NCBI GenBank assembly: GCA_046330075.1
Contig: JAXLTL010000001.1
Location: forward strand, 620,001 to 684,000
Length of the DNA: 64,000 bases
Source: JAJTFW01 sp046330075
Lineage (GTDB): Bacteria; Bacteroidota; Bacteroidia; AKYH767-A; OLB10
Direction: 5' to 3'
Shown here piece after piece: positions 8,773 through 17,679 of this stretch; position 1 is the first letter of the stretch, and every line of letters begins with the position of its first letter. Under the pieces are notes generated by a model that had not been told where the DNA came from, did no database searches, and saw nothing but the letters and a program-made list of their open reading frames with translations. The translations under genes and the position numbers were made by a program.

Positions 8773-9558
8773 ATGAGGATCCCTGCACTTTACATCATAG
8801 GATCAGGGAATCTGGCCTGGCAACTGTCGAAAGGCCTTCAGCAAGCCGGCTTGAATCCAACCGGAATTATAGCCCGAAACAAGCGCGAAGGAAAGAAACT
8901 GGCTCATGCCAGAAACTGCCTTTTTCTCGATGCATCAAGAGGAATTACTGCGAAAGATGCGGTCTTTTTTTGCTGCGTTTCCGATGATGCAATTGATGCT
9001 ACGATGGATGCAATATCCTTGTCCGGCGCCCGCTTAATTCATTGTTCAGGGATGCATCCATTAAGGGCCAAGGCAAAACTTCACAAAGAACAAAGAGCCG
9101 GAGTTTTCTACCCGGTGCAATCCTTCAATAAAAAACTTGAGGTTGACTGGAAAAAGATTCCTGTTTGTATTGAAAGCCATGATCGGAACACTGAGAAACT
9201 TCTAATAAGCATTGCCCAACAATTTGCCGGACCAGTATATAAAATGAACTCTGCAACACGCGCCTATGTTCATCTGGCAGCAGTATTCGCCAATAATTTC
9301 GGTAATGCACAATTTGCAATTGCACATCAGGTACTGCAACTGAAGAAAGTTTCATTCGACATTTTAAAGCCCCTCATTGCGCAAACTTCAGAAAAAGTGC
9401 AAATGTCCCTGCCGGAATCAGTGCAAACCGGTCCAGCCATCAGGAATGACAGCAAAACAATCGCTGCGCATAAAAAGTTGTTAAAAGAAAAGCCTGAATT
9501 GAGTAAGATCTATACCGATCTTACCCAATTCATTCAGTTACATCTTAAGAAGGACTAA
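8773..9558 (+). CDS. Rossmann-like/DUF2520 NAD(P)-binding protein
   Basis: A 261-aa two-domain protein. The N-terminus has a dinucleotide-binding glycine motif (GSGNLA, residues 10-15) as in F420-dependent or pyrroline-5-carboxylate reductase-like Rossmann folds. The C-terminal helical half has the DUF2520 features HCSGMHPL and FANNFGNAQF. It follows ccmF by 6 nt and is probably co-transcribed. The substrate is unknown; a dehydrogenase role is inferred from the fold only. The pairing with ccm genes may be simple co-transcription. Confidence 0.75.
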   Translation: MRIPALYIIGSGNLAWQLSKGLQQAGLNPTGIIARNKREGKKLAHARNCLFLDASRGITAKDAVFFCCVSDDAIDATMDAISLSGARLIHCSGMHPLRAKAKLHKEQRAGVFYPVQSFNKKLEVDWKKIPVCIESHDRNTEKLLISIAQQFAGPVYKMNSATRAYVHLAAVFANNFGNAQFAIAHQVLQLKKVSFDILKPLIAQTSEKVQMSLPESVQTGPAIRNDSKTIAAHKKLLKEKPELSKIYTDLTQFIQLHLKKD

Positions 9559-9762
9559 TTACTTCTTTTCACAGGTATTAAGTCCCACCAGCGGGTACAG
9601 CGGGCAGAATTTTATCATACTGGTGAGAATAAACACAGCAGCGAGCACCAGTAATACGATTCCTGCAGTACCAGTTACAGTACCTGTGGAATATAAGGCA
9701 ATAAATACCAAGGCAAGAATAATGCGGATGATCCGATCCGTCTTTCCCATATTTGCTTTCAT
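9559..9762 (-). CDS. DUF2892-type small inner-membrane protein
   Basis: A 67-aa protein with a basic N-terminus (MKANMGKTDRIIRIILALVF) followed by two hydrophobic helices and the family-typical ending (KFCPLYPLVGLNTC). DUF2892/YgaP-like proteins of this length usually sit beside rhodanese or Crp-family genes. Here a Crp/Fnr regulator is encoded 66 nt upstream on the same strand. The function is unknown. The gene ends directly against the convergent DUF2520 gene. Confidence 0.75.
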   Translation of the reverse strand: MKANMGKTDRIIRIILALVFIALYSTGTVTGTAGIVLLVLAAVFILTSMIKFCPLYPLVGLNTCEKK

Positions 9763-9828
9763 CGGTTTACAGTTTTAGTTTACAAGTCAAAACTACTTCC
9801 GAGTCAAGCCAAAACTCTGTGACTGCAC

Positions 9829-10470
9829 TCACAAAGCCTGTGTGATTTTTATCATACCTCTGGAAAGAACAACTTTACCTTCCGTTTCCCAGGCTTTTAA
9901 CAATCTGGACACCACTTCGCGTGCGGTACCCAATTCATCCGCCAGAAGCTGATGGGTAGTATTGATTTCAGCGGATTCACTTTTTAAGGCCTTTCTTCTG
10001 AGGTGCTCAGCTAATCGTTCATCCACTTTTTGAAAAGTCAAAGAATTAAATGCATCCAGCAACTCCTCAAATCTTCTGTAATACAGTTTCACAACAAACA
10101 GATTCCAGGAAGGAAATTCTCTGGCCCATTCTTCAATCTGATTGACTGGTAAAAGAACAATTTCACAATCGTCTTCAGTATATGCACTCACTTTACTTTG
10201 CTCCCTGAACAAGGCAGCGGCATATGAAGCAATACAGGATTCCCCCGGGCCAATGTAATAGAGCAGAATGTCTCTGCCTAGCCGATCTTTACGGGTTACC
10301 TTTAATGCCCCCTTCAGCACCAGGGGCAGATAGTGTACAGTATCATCCTCTTTCAATAAAACAGACTGTGCCGGAATCTCTTTGAAAATGCAATTCTGAG
10401 AGAATTTATCTTTAAGTTCCTTTTCGATCAGAAATGGAAAATATCTGAGTACAATAGCTTCAGGTATCAT
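9829..10470 (-). CDS. Crp/Fnr-family transcription regulator
   Basis: A 213-aa regulator. Residues ~20-120 form a cyclic-nucleotide-binding beta-roll (PLVLKGALKVTRKD, YYIGPGESC), and the C-terminus carries a winged helix-turn-helix (ADELGTAREVVSRLLKAWE, around residues 167-185). There is no N-terminal Cys cluster for an Fe-S cluster, so it is not a classical oxygen-sensing FNR; the ligand is unknown. It lies upstream of the DUF2892 gene on the same strand and may control it, which is an inference from adjacency. Confidence 0.88.
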   Translation of the reverse strand: MIPEAIVLRYFPFLIEKELKDKFSQNCIFKEIPAQSVLLKEDDTVHYLPLVLKGALKVTRKDRLGRDILLYYIGPGESCIASYAAALFREQSKVSAYTEDDCEIVLLPVNQIEEWAREFPSWNLFVVKLYYRRFEELLDAFNSLTFQKVDERLAEHLRRKALKSESAEINTTHQLLADELGTAREVVSRLLKAWETEGKVVLSRGMIKITQAL

Positions 10471-10486
10471 CTGCTAAATGTACAGT

Positions 10487-11086
10487 TTATTTACCACCCC
10501 CGAATGGAAAAACCTTCTTGAGATGCTCAAGTTTACCATCTCCGGAACGTGGAAAAACACCTTTGCTGACTGTACGGATATCTTCAATGGAATAAAATGC
10601 CTCCGGCTGATGTTGTTTTATCAAATCCCTTATCAACGCTATATCTTTTCTCTTTACAATGGTCAGCAAAATTTTCACAGGCCCCTTTGATCCTTGTCCA
10701 TCGATAGTAGTCACCCCAAAGTCATGTTCTGCAAGAATGACTTTCAGTTTTCCGGAATCATGCTGAGTGAAAATCCGCATAATCTGCAATCCAAGCGCAA
10801 GCCGCTCTTCTATTTTAATGCCAACGAAAATACCCATCGAATATCCAAGGGCATACGCAACAAAGCAAACAGGATTATGCAGATTTTTCATGATCTGCGA
10901 AATTGCCAGCAACCAGATGAGTACTTCGATAAATCCAAGAAAAGGCACAATATATTTCACAGATTTACTTAAGAAGATATTGCGCAAGGTAGCAAGGGTC
11001 ACGTCACTCATTCTGGCCAGAAAGATGAGAAAGGGTAATATCACCCATTGAAATAAATCTGACTGAATAAATTCCTGATTAAACAT
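10487..11086 (-). CDS. UPF0316/DUF2179 membrane protein
   Basis: A 199-aa protein with three membrane helices in the first ~100 residues (including FLARMSDVTLATLRNIF, the UPF0316 signature) and a C-terminal DUF2179 domain resembling the YitT tail (VKILLTIVKRKDIALIRDLI, AFYSIEDIR). Members are conserved but uncharacterised membrane proteins. The start codon overlaps the end of the upstream sirtuin gene by 8 nt, so the two are very likely co-translated. Confidence 0.85.
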   Translation of the reverse strand: MFNQEFIQSDLFQWVILPFLIFLARMSDVTLATLRNIFLSKSVKYIVPFLGFIEVLIWLLAISQIMKNLHNPVCFVAYALGYSMGIFVGIKIEERLALGLQIMRIFTQHDSGKLKVILAEHDFGVTTIDGQGSKGPVKILLTIVKRKDIALIRDLIKQHQPEAFYSIEDIRTVSKGVFPRSGDGKLEHLKKVFPFGGGK

Positions 11087-11771
11087 GATGTGACATTAAT
11101 TTTTGAACTACATCTGACACGCCTTTTCCTGCCGTATTACGAACGAGTGTAAAATCTCCTGATCCGAAAGGCAGTTCAGCCTGAGGATCAACAAGAATTT
11201 TCAATGCACTGTCCGGGGCATACATAACAAGGCTGGCGGCAGGATACACCTCCAGAGAAGTCCCAATTACAATAAAGATATCAGCCGTACGGGTAATGGA
11301 AATTGCCTCATCCATTGCCGGCACACTTTCACCGAACCATACAATATGCGGGCGCAACTGACTACCTCTTTCACATTTATCCCCAATGTTTATTTCGGAT
11401 CCGGCGACCGGGTAAATCAAGTTCGGATCAAGGGAACTTCTTGATTTTAGTATCTCCCCATGCAGATGCAATATCCTTGTTGATCCGGCTCGCTCATGTA
11501 AATCGTCAATATTCTGTGTAATAATATATACTTCGAACTCCTTCTCCAGGTCAGCCAGCGCCAAATGAGCAGGATTGGGTGCTGCAGCAAGCACCTGCAT
11601 TCTGCGTTTGTTATAAAAATCAAGTACCAGCCGTGGATTTCTCTGCCATGCAGAAGGTGTTGCCACCTCCTCGATTTTATATTCTTCCCAAAGTCCGCCG
11701 CTATCTCTGAAGGTCTTGATTCCGCTTTCAGCACTGATACCGGCCCCTGACAACACAACTACTCGTTTCAT
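11079..11771 (-). CDS. cobB: NAD-dependent protein deacylase (sirtuin), zinc-site deficient
   Basis: A 230-aa sirtuin. Visible are the NAD motif GAGISAESGI (residues 9-18), TQNIDDLHE (85-93) and the catalytic His104 in HLHGE. Tyr53 and Arg56 form the YxxR pattern that selects succinyl/malonyl-lysine in class III sirtuins, so desuccinylase/demalonylase activity is likely. The small domain, which normally holds four zinc-binding cysteines, contains only Cys133 (DKCERGSQLRPHIVWFGE), so this sirtuin probably has no structural zinc. The gene heads a two-gene operon with the UPF0316 protein. Confidence 0.88.
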   Translation of the reverse strand: MKRVVVLSGAGISAESGIKTFRDSGGLWEEYKIEEVATPSAWQRNPRLVLDFYNKRRMQVLAAAPNPAHLALADLEKEFEVYIITQNIDDLHERAGSTRILHLHGEILKSRSSLDPNLIYPVAGSEINIGDKCERGSQLRPHIVWFGESVPAMDEAISITRTADIFIVIGTSLEVYPAASLVMYAPDSALKILVDPQAELPFGSGDFTLVRNTAGKGVSDVVQKLMSHHV

Positions 11772-11847
11772 ACCTGCAAATTTGCAGGATTCAACAGCAT
11801 TCAGGTGCAGAAAACCAGTTAATATTTCAACGTACTAACGTTGAAAA

Positions 11848-12801
11848 TTATCGAATAACTGCTCCGGAAGGGAATTTAAAACCACGTAGCAATTCCTCCG
11901 TTTTCATTCGCTTTTTACCGGGCAGCTGCAGCTCCAGAATGTTCAGAAAACCATCTGCAGCTGCAATTTTTAAAAAAGTACGCCCATCGGAAAGGATTTC
12001 GTGGGTTAAAACGGTACCGGCGTCTTCCTTTTTACTTCTGAATACCTTCACCTGAATAAGTTCACCATCTGGCATTTCCAGAGAAAAAAAGGCACCCGGG
12101 AATGGGCTAAGGCCCCGGACCTGATTATGCAGTTGATGGATCGATTTGCTAAAGTCCAGTCGCCCATCTTCTTTAAAAATTTTAGGAGCTGGATGAAGCT
12201 CCTCCCCTGACCTGATAAAATCAGACTGAGGATACAATTTCATTTTACCGGACTCCAGTGTTTTAACGGTTTCAAGCACCAGATCTGCACCAATCACCAT
12301 CATGCGGTCATGCAGTTCACCTGCTGTTTCATCGGATCCCACCGGTATTTCACGTCTGAAAACAATATTACCTGTATCTATTTCATGTTTTAGAAAAAAG
12401 GTAGTAACACCCGTGATTTTCTCTCCATTCATCACTGCACGATTGATAGGAGCGGCACCACGATATTGAGGCAACAAGGAACCATGAAGGTTGAACGTCC
12501 CGAATTTTGGCATCGACCATAAAGCTTCCGGCATCATTCTGAAGGCCACTACGATCTGCAGATCAGCCTGAAGTGAACGTACTTCTTCCAGAAATTCAGG
12601 GTCACCGAGTTTAACTGGCTGCATTACCTTTAACCCTTTGCTAACAGCATATTTCTTAACCTCCGACTCGTTCAGCTTCTGACCACGTCCAGCAGGTTTA
12701 TCAGGAGCTGTAATCACTCCGACAATATCGTATCCATTTTGCACAAGGATATCCAGTGATGGAACCGCAAAACCTGGAGTGCCAAGAAATATGATTTTCA
12801 T
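11848..12801 (-). CDS. fmt: Methionyl-tRNA formyltransferase
   Basis: A 317-aa enzyme that formylates initiator Met-tRNA using 10-formyltetrahydrofolate. The N-terminal formyltransferase domain shows LGTPGFAVPSL (6-16), the loop TAPDKPAGRG and the catalytic core FNLHGSLLPQYRGAAPI (103-119, with Asn104 and His106); a C-terminal OB-like domain follows. I start at ATG 12801; an in-frame TTG at 12816 would add five residues. A good Bacteroidota promoter lies 66 nt upstream. It stands alone here, without def beside it. Confidence 0.93.
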   Translation of the reverse strand: MKIIFLGTPGFAVPSLDILVQNGYDIVGVITAPDKPAGRGQKLNESEVKKYAVSKGLKVMQPVKLGDPEFLEEVRSLQADLQIVVAFRMMPEALWSMPKFGTFNLHGSLLPQYRGAAPINRAVMNGEKITGVTTFFLKHEIDTGNIVFRREIPVGSDETAGELHDRMMVIGADLVLETVKTLESGKMKLYPQSDFIRSGEELHPAPKIFKEDGRLDFSKSIHQLHNQVRGLSPFPGAFFSLEMPDGELIQVKVFRSKKEDAGTVLTHEILSDGRTFLKIAAADGFLNILELQLPGKKRMKTEELLRGFKFPSGAVIR

Positions 12802-12866
12802 TTTATCTGTACCCAATGTATTCGAATGTTTCTCCTGAAATCAGATTTTCTACGAAGATGCTCCTG

Positions 12867-12896
12867 CAAAAATAGTGGATTTACAAGAACCGCAAA
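12867..12896 (-). promoter_or_regulatory. Promoter of fmt
   Basis: On the minus strand, TTTG (12893-12896), an 18-bp spacer and TATTTTTG (12867-12874) match the Bacteroidota consensus. Transcription would begin about 55-60 nt before the fmt ATG. Confidence 0.6.
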
Positions 12897-12902
12897 CAGC
12901 TT

Positions 12903-14243
12903 TTACGAACCAACTGATGGCAGTAATCTCCATTTACCAGACCGAAGATAAAACCAGGAAATCAAACCCATCATCAGCCAATACAGTGCTTCGGCACACC
13001 ATACTATCTCCAATGATGAAGGTGAGACGATCGTAAAGTAAACAGCATATAATATATACGCCATCAGACAAACTATTTCAATATTCATCGCGGCTCTGGT
13101 TTGACCTGTACCTGACACTGCTGAAAGGTAGATCATGGCCAGGCTGAAGAAAAAAGTACCCACACATACAACGTAAAAACTCCCCGTAGATTCAGTGATC
13201 AGATTCAGGTCCGAGGTAGAAAGGAGAAACAGAGGTTTTGAGAACAAAAGGCTGAATACAATACAAATTGTACCAATTGCCAGACTCATCCCTGCTATCT
13301 TTCTTACCAACACCAATACTTCATTATCACGTTTCTGGCCAATCAGGTTCGAAACCATACTGTTTGCCGTTTGGGAAAAACCCCAAATAGGAGTCATCAA
13401 CACCATATAAACACTACGGACTACATTCGAAACTGCCAATTCACGCTCCCCTATTTTTTCAATAAGAATAAAGAACAGAAACCATGATCCCATCGAAAGC
13501 AGGTTCTGCAGAACAATAGGCGATGAAATCTGAAGAACATTTTTAATTTCCGATTTACTGATAGCTTCGAAGCGAAACAAACGGAACTCTTTGATTTCAT
13601 GATGATAGAAAGAATATACTACCGCATATACGGCGGCCAGCAATTCAGCGATCGCCGATGCAAGTCCGGCTCCCTCTAAACCCAGGGCAGGAAATCCAAA
13701 ATGCCCGAATACCAACGCATAGTTCAGTACCAGGTTTGATAGCATCATGGTTAACGTCGTATACGATATAATACGGGTAAGCGTGATACCTGTATAGAAT
13801 GAACGCAAAGAAACCAAAACACCCATGGGCAAGAGACCAAGTCCTCTTGCAAAAAGATAAGTCAATACTGATGAAGCTACCTGATCATTGCGTATGATTG
13901 CCGGCAAGAGATAAGGAATAAACAGAAAAAGCAATGCCAGCATGATTAAAGTAATAGCCATCATTACGAGAAAACCATTGTCAAACACGCTTCCAATTGC
14001 CTGCTTTCTTCCCTCACCGGCATTTCTGGCAATCAGAATCTGTGATCCTATTCCGATGCCAGTAGATATCATTACCATAAGAAAATAAAACACTCCGCCC
14101 AGAGCTGATGCAGCCAGCTCAATTTCACCTACTCTGGAAACAAAAGCCACATCCGTAAAATTGATAACAGTATTGGCCATACTGCTCAACATGATAGGCC
14201 ATGATATTTTCCAAATCTGACTATATGAAACTTCAATTTTCAT
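12903..14243 (-). CDS. MATE-family multidrug/metabolite exporter
   Basis: A 446-aa protein with twelve hydrophobic helices in two similar halves. MATE-typical features include an N-terminal stretch WPIMLSSMANTVINFTDVAFVS, a glycine-rich GIGIGSQILIARNAGEG loop (~61-77), and an equivalent in the second half (SVYMVLMTPIWGFSQTANS). MATE proteins extrude organic cations or other drugs by Na+ or H+ antiport. The start at 14243 follows the GNAT gene on the same strand by 35 nt, so the two may be co-transcribed. The substrate cannot be told from sequence. Confidence 0.88.
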   Translation of the reverse strand: MKIEVSYSQIWKISWPIMLSSMANTVINFTDVAFVSRVGEIELAASALGGVFYFLMVMISTGIGIGSQILIARNAGEGRKQAIGSVFDNGFLVMMAITLIMLALLFLFIPYLLPAIIRNDQVASSVLTYLFARGLGLLPMGVLVSLRSFYTGITLTRIISYTTLTMMLSNLVLNYALVFGHFGFPALGLEGAGLASAIAELLAAVYAVVYSFYHHEIKEFRLFRFEAISKSEIKNVLQISSPIVLQNLLSMGSWFLFFILIEKIGERELAVSNVVRSVYMVLMTPIWGFSQTANSMVSNLIGQKRDNEVLVLVRKIAGMSLAIGTICIVFSLLFSKPLFLLSTSDLNLITESTGSFYVVCVGTFFFSLAMIYLSAVSGTGQTRAAMNIEIVCLMAYILYAVYFTIVSPSSLEIVWCAEALYWLMMGLISWFYLRSGKWRLLPSVGS

Positions 14244-14278
14244 TCGTGCAGTCAGGATTTCAGTCGTAACGGATCAAA

Positions 14279-14716
14279 TTAATTTTCATCGGGAGCGTAT
14301 ACCATTTTATAATGCGGAATATTGGCCTCATAAAACAGTTCTCCTTCCGGCTTAAATCCTGCCCTGGCATATACGTTCATGGCAGGCACCTGCGCATGCA
14401 AATAAATTTTCTTTTGGAAAGGAATTACATCTGCCAACACCTGATTTACCAATGCTGAACCATAACCTTTGTTTCTGAAAGCCGGCAGGATCGCAAAACG
14501 TTCCAGCTTTATACCAGAATCGGTAAAGCGCCAGCGGGCTGTACCCGCCGGCGCCTTTCCCACCAACAGCATATAATGCATGCTTTCATCCTCGTGTGAA
14601 TCGTACTCCTCTTCCCTTGAGACGTGCTGTTCGTCTACAAAAACCTGGAAGCGAATATCAAAAACAATCGAGGCTTTTTCCTTATCACTGGTTTTAAATG
14701 AAATAATCTCTGTCAT
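14279..14716 (-). CDS. GNAT-family N-acetyltransferase (ElaA-like)
   Basis: A 145-aa GNAT protein. Motif A for acetyl-CoA binding is seen as FAILPAFRNKGYGSALVNQV (residues ~73-92), with the N-terminal IRFQVFVDEQHVS typical of the ElaA/GNAT subgroup. Substrate unknown. The gene probably forms a short operon with the downstream MATE exporter. Confidence 0.85.
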   Translation of the reverse strand: MTEIISFKTSDKEKASIVFDIRFQVFVDEQHVSREEEYDSHEDESMHYMLLVGKAPAGTARWRFTDSGIKLERFAILPAFRNKGYGSALVNQVLADVIPFQKKIYLHAQVPAMNVYARAGFKPEGELFYEANIPHYKMVYAPDEN

Positions 14717-14757
14717 GGCAAATCATTTGAATTGACTGCCAAAATAGGAAGATTATC

Positions 14758-17409
14758 TCAGAATGCCACCACTACCTTTTGTATCCAGGCCCTTCCGGAT
14801 ACATCCATCACCCGTAACAGATAGCTGCCAGGCAAGACATCCTGTCCGATAGTAAACACTGACCGGGCACCTTCAGCACCATTCGACTGAAGAGAAGCCA
14901 CTTCTTTACCTGATAAATCAAACAAAGATGCTACATAGGCCATGTCGTTATCCGGTAATTGAACAGATACAAAGCCTGCTTGTATCGGATTCGGGAATAC
15001 CTGCATCGAAGTCTTGTTGAAAGTAATGGCAACTACATGTGTCATTTCCTGATGGCCATCCATGTCCACCTGACGTAAGCGATAGTAGTTTGTACCATGA
15101 ACCGGCTGATGGTCTGTGAATTCGTATTGGACCAATTCCGTTGAAAATCCAGCTGCTTTTACTACACCAATAGGCTCGAATGCTGCACCATCTGTACTGC
15201 GCTGGATTTCGAAATAATCACTGTTCTCTTCACTGGAAGTAGACCAGTTCAGTAAAGCCGTGTTCTCAGCTGACTTTCCATCGAAGTTCACAAATTTAAC
15301 CGGCAGCGGGTTACTTCCTCCGGGGTTATTGGCCAATGTAAAATAAGTATTGAATCCGGAGAAATTGGAAGATGTAATACTGCCGGTACCTGCCGCAGTA
15401 CCAGTTCCACCAAGATCCAGCCATGCAGCAGAACCATTATCTCTGGCCACACGAAGATTTGCAGGATCTGTCACATAATCATCTGCACCATAGGAAAGCG
15501 TCACGCGGGCGTTCGAAAGATTAGCTACACTGGTACGTGTAATGGTATAGTAACGAATATCAGAAACCCAATCAATAGTTGGAGGGAGAGCATATGACAT
15601 CGCTCTTGCAGAAATATTATAAACTTCAGAAGTATAGGTAACTGATGCCGACGTGCTGTGCTGAACCGCCAGAATAATCGGGCGATAGACACCATTCTTT
15701 CCAACCGGAAAATTTATTGTTTGGGCACTTGTACTGGCCACCAGTTGTTGCATCGGACCATCTACATAAGATACAGACGAACCAATGTTTGCAGCAGCAC
15801 CGGCCAGGCATACAATCGTGTTGGTAGATGTAGAGGTCATTACTCCATTTGTCATCATCAATGTATTGCTGACATTGACTGTTCTGTTCAGCCTGACACC
15901 TGAACTGTTATTTACGGTCAGATTATAAAATGTCGTTGTTACTGATCCATCGATTCGCTGGCCTGCCGTTCCGATCAGAGAAACAGTGCCTGACCGTGGA
16001 GTAAAGGTCCCTGCATTATAGAAAGCTCTGATACCATCATAGGTGCCTGTCAGGTCCATGTTTCTTGTATCACCGGTTGTGCCGGATGCTGCACGCATAT
16101 CAAGTGTTTTATTGAACTCAATATACATACTTTTAAAACTGCAATCGCCGGTCGCATTGGCTACTGGTGCCAGTGTAATTGCACGCGCCACCAGACCTGA
16201 AATTCTGGTGTCCGGCATTGGATTTACCGAATAAGGCTGGAAAGTAAATACCGCACCGTTAGATGTGCTAGAATTTCCAAAATACAAGGTACCACCAGTG
16301 CAGGTAACCACTCCTGTTGTACCACAGAAGTCGAAATCAGCAACAGTCACACCGGTTGTATTCGGTTTTTGCAGCGTGATGGACCCACTGCTCATCGTAA
16401 AACGGCTGCTGGCATTATTACTGATTTGAAATACTTCTGCAGAACATCCGTTAGACCCGGTATTCAACAATGTAGTTCCACCGGACTGACTAAAACGGAA
16501 TGGATCCGCACTATGTCCGATTCGGTAAGTAATACCACCATAAACATTCAGGCTACCGGAAGAAACCGTTACGCCGGGAATCGTTGCTCCGTTTTGATCA
16601 TATCGTAATCCTTGCAATCCGGTAGAGGCGCCTATGCGCATCGTTCCTCCGCTAACATTCAGCTGACCTTGCAGGTATACGTAATCATTGTTTGGAGACA
16701 GGTGCAGGATACCTGCCATGGCTTCAAATATGGCGTCGGGTCCTACAGTAAGATTCCCGCCTGAAGGATTCACATTATAGGTTCCCGCATTATTGTGCGC
16801 ATAAGTACCATAAGTAACTACCAGGTTACGTACGGCGGTTTCAAATGCGCTGGCTGTAACCTCCAGCCGGTATGAAGTCAATGTTGACTTATATAATGTC
16901 ACGGTATTCAAATCCCACGAGCCCGTACCTGAAACAACGGAATTCACCCTTGAATTAAAGGTGATATTCACATAGTCGTTGGCATCGTAGTAAACGTCAA
17001 CCGTACCATTGTTAACAAAGTTGCCACTTATGTAACAGTTATGCATCCTTGAAGAATTGGCTGCATAACCGAAAGTAGCCCCGGCGTTAACCGTAAGGTC
17101 TCCTGCGATTACCATCAGGAAGGTTAAATAATTGGAATACATCAGAGAACCTGATGTTCCCTGACCTACTGTTATACTGGCGGTAACAGCGTTTACATTC
17201 ATTGTGATGTCGTGACCATCACCGATATAAACTACGTCACCTCGTTGGGGGTAGGTTCCCGCGTTCGTTATGTTCCCGTACGTTACCGTTGACCAGGTGC
17301 TGGGGACACTCCAAAGGCCGCTCTGTCTCGAATAATACGTTCTGCCGAAACTACTGCTGAATGAGGTCAGCAGTAATAAAGCAATGAACCATTTTTTTCG
17401 AAGCGGCAT
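14758..17409 (-). CDS. Large T9SS-secreted surface protein, paralogue A
   Basis: I start at ATG 17409 because it opens a signal peptide (MPLRKKWFIALLLLTSFSSS) and gives 883 aa, matching the neighbouring 884-aa paralogue; the upstream 54 residues are not signal-like. The N-terminal region (YYSRQSGLWSVPSTWSTVTY) and many short strands (LTVNAGATFGY, NNAGTYNV) suggest a right-handed beta-helix or adhesin-like fold rich in Thr, Ser, Asn and Gly. Around residues 750-800 is the FEIQRSTDG...YYRLRQVD module that precedes T9SS signals, and the C-terminus (VFPNPIQAGFVSVQ to the end) is a type A sorting domain. No catalytic site recognised; an adhesin or matrix role is inferred. Confidence 0.75.
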   Translation of the reverse strand: MPLRKKWFIALLLLTSFSSSFGRTYYSRQSGLWSVPSTWSTVTYGNITNAGTYPQRGDVVYIGDGHDITMNVNAVTASITVGQGTSGSLMYSNYLTFLMVIAGDLTVNAGATFGYAANSSRMHNCYISGNFVNNGTVDVYYDANDYVNITFNSRVNSVVSGTGSWDLNTVTLYKSTLTSYRLEVTASAFETAVRNLVVTYGTYAHNNAGTYNVNPSGGNLTVGPDAIFEAMAGILHLSPNNDYVYLQGQLNVSGGTMRIGASTGLQGLRYDQNGATIPGVTVSSGSLNVYGGITYRIGHSADPFRFSQSGGTTLLNTGSNGCSAEVFQISNNASSRFTMSSGSITLQKPNTTGVTVADFDFCGTTGVVTCTGGTLYFGNSSTSNGAVFTFQPYSVNPMPDTRISGLVARAITLAPVANATGDCSFKSMYIEFNKTLDMRAASGTTGDTRNMDLTGTYDGIRAFYNAGTFTPRSGTVSLIGTAGQRIDGSVTTTFYNLTVNNSSGVRLNRTVNVSNTLMMTNGVMTSTSTNTIVCLAGAAANIGSSVSYVDGPMQQLVASTSAQTINFPVGKNGVYRPIILAVQHSTSASVTYTSEVYNISARAMSYALPPTIDWVSDIRYYTITRTSVANLSNARVTLSYGADDYVTDPANLRVARDNGSAAWLDLGGTGTAAGTGSITSSNFSGFNTYFTLANNPGGSNPLPVKFVNFDGKSAENTALLNWSTSSEENSDYFEIQRSTDGAAFEPIGVVKAAGFSTELVQYEFTDHQPVHGTNYYRLRQVDMDGHQEMTHVVAITFNKTSMQVFPNPIQAGFVSVQLPDNDMAYVASLFDLSGKEVASLQSNGAEGARSVFTIGQDVLPGSYLLRVMDVSGRAWIQKVVVAF

Positions 17410-17679
17410 GATGTAAGTACACATGCGCTGCATTATTAGGCTATATTGTTGGTGTAACAAATATGCATGCACCTCAGGCCACAAATTGTGCACTTTGATT
17501 ATATAGCTTGCAAATGTCAGATACTGCCTATCCTTACCCTTTTTCGCCTCTGATTTTAACGATTCTCCCATATTATCCCTCCTTTTTCCGGGTAATCAAC
17601 TTCCGGGTTTAGCTTAATTTAATTACCCCACCTTACTATATGTTTTAACATTTCCAATAATCTTACATTCTACTACCCC
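17410..17679 (-). other. Intergenic spacer between the tandem T9SS genes
   Basis: This 270-bp gap probably holds the promoter of paralogue A, read right to left. CAAATATG (17457-17464) is one base off a reverse TAnnTTTG box. There is no clear hairpin terminator for paralogue B and no long repeat. Confidence 0.35.
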
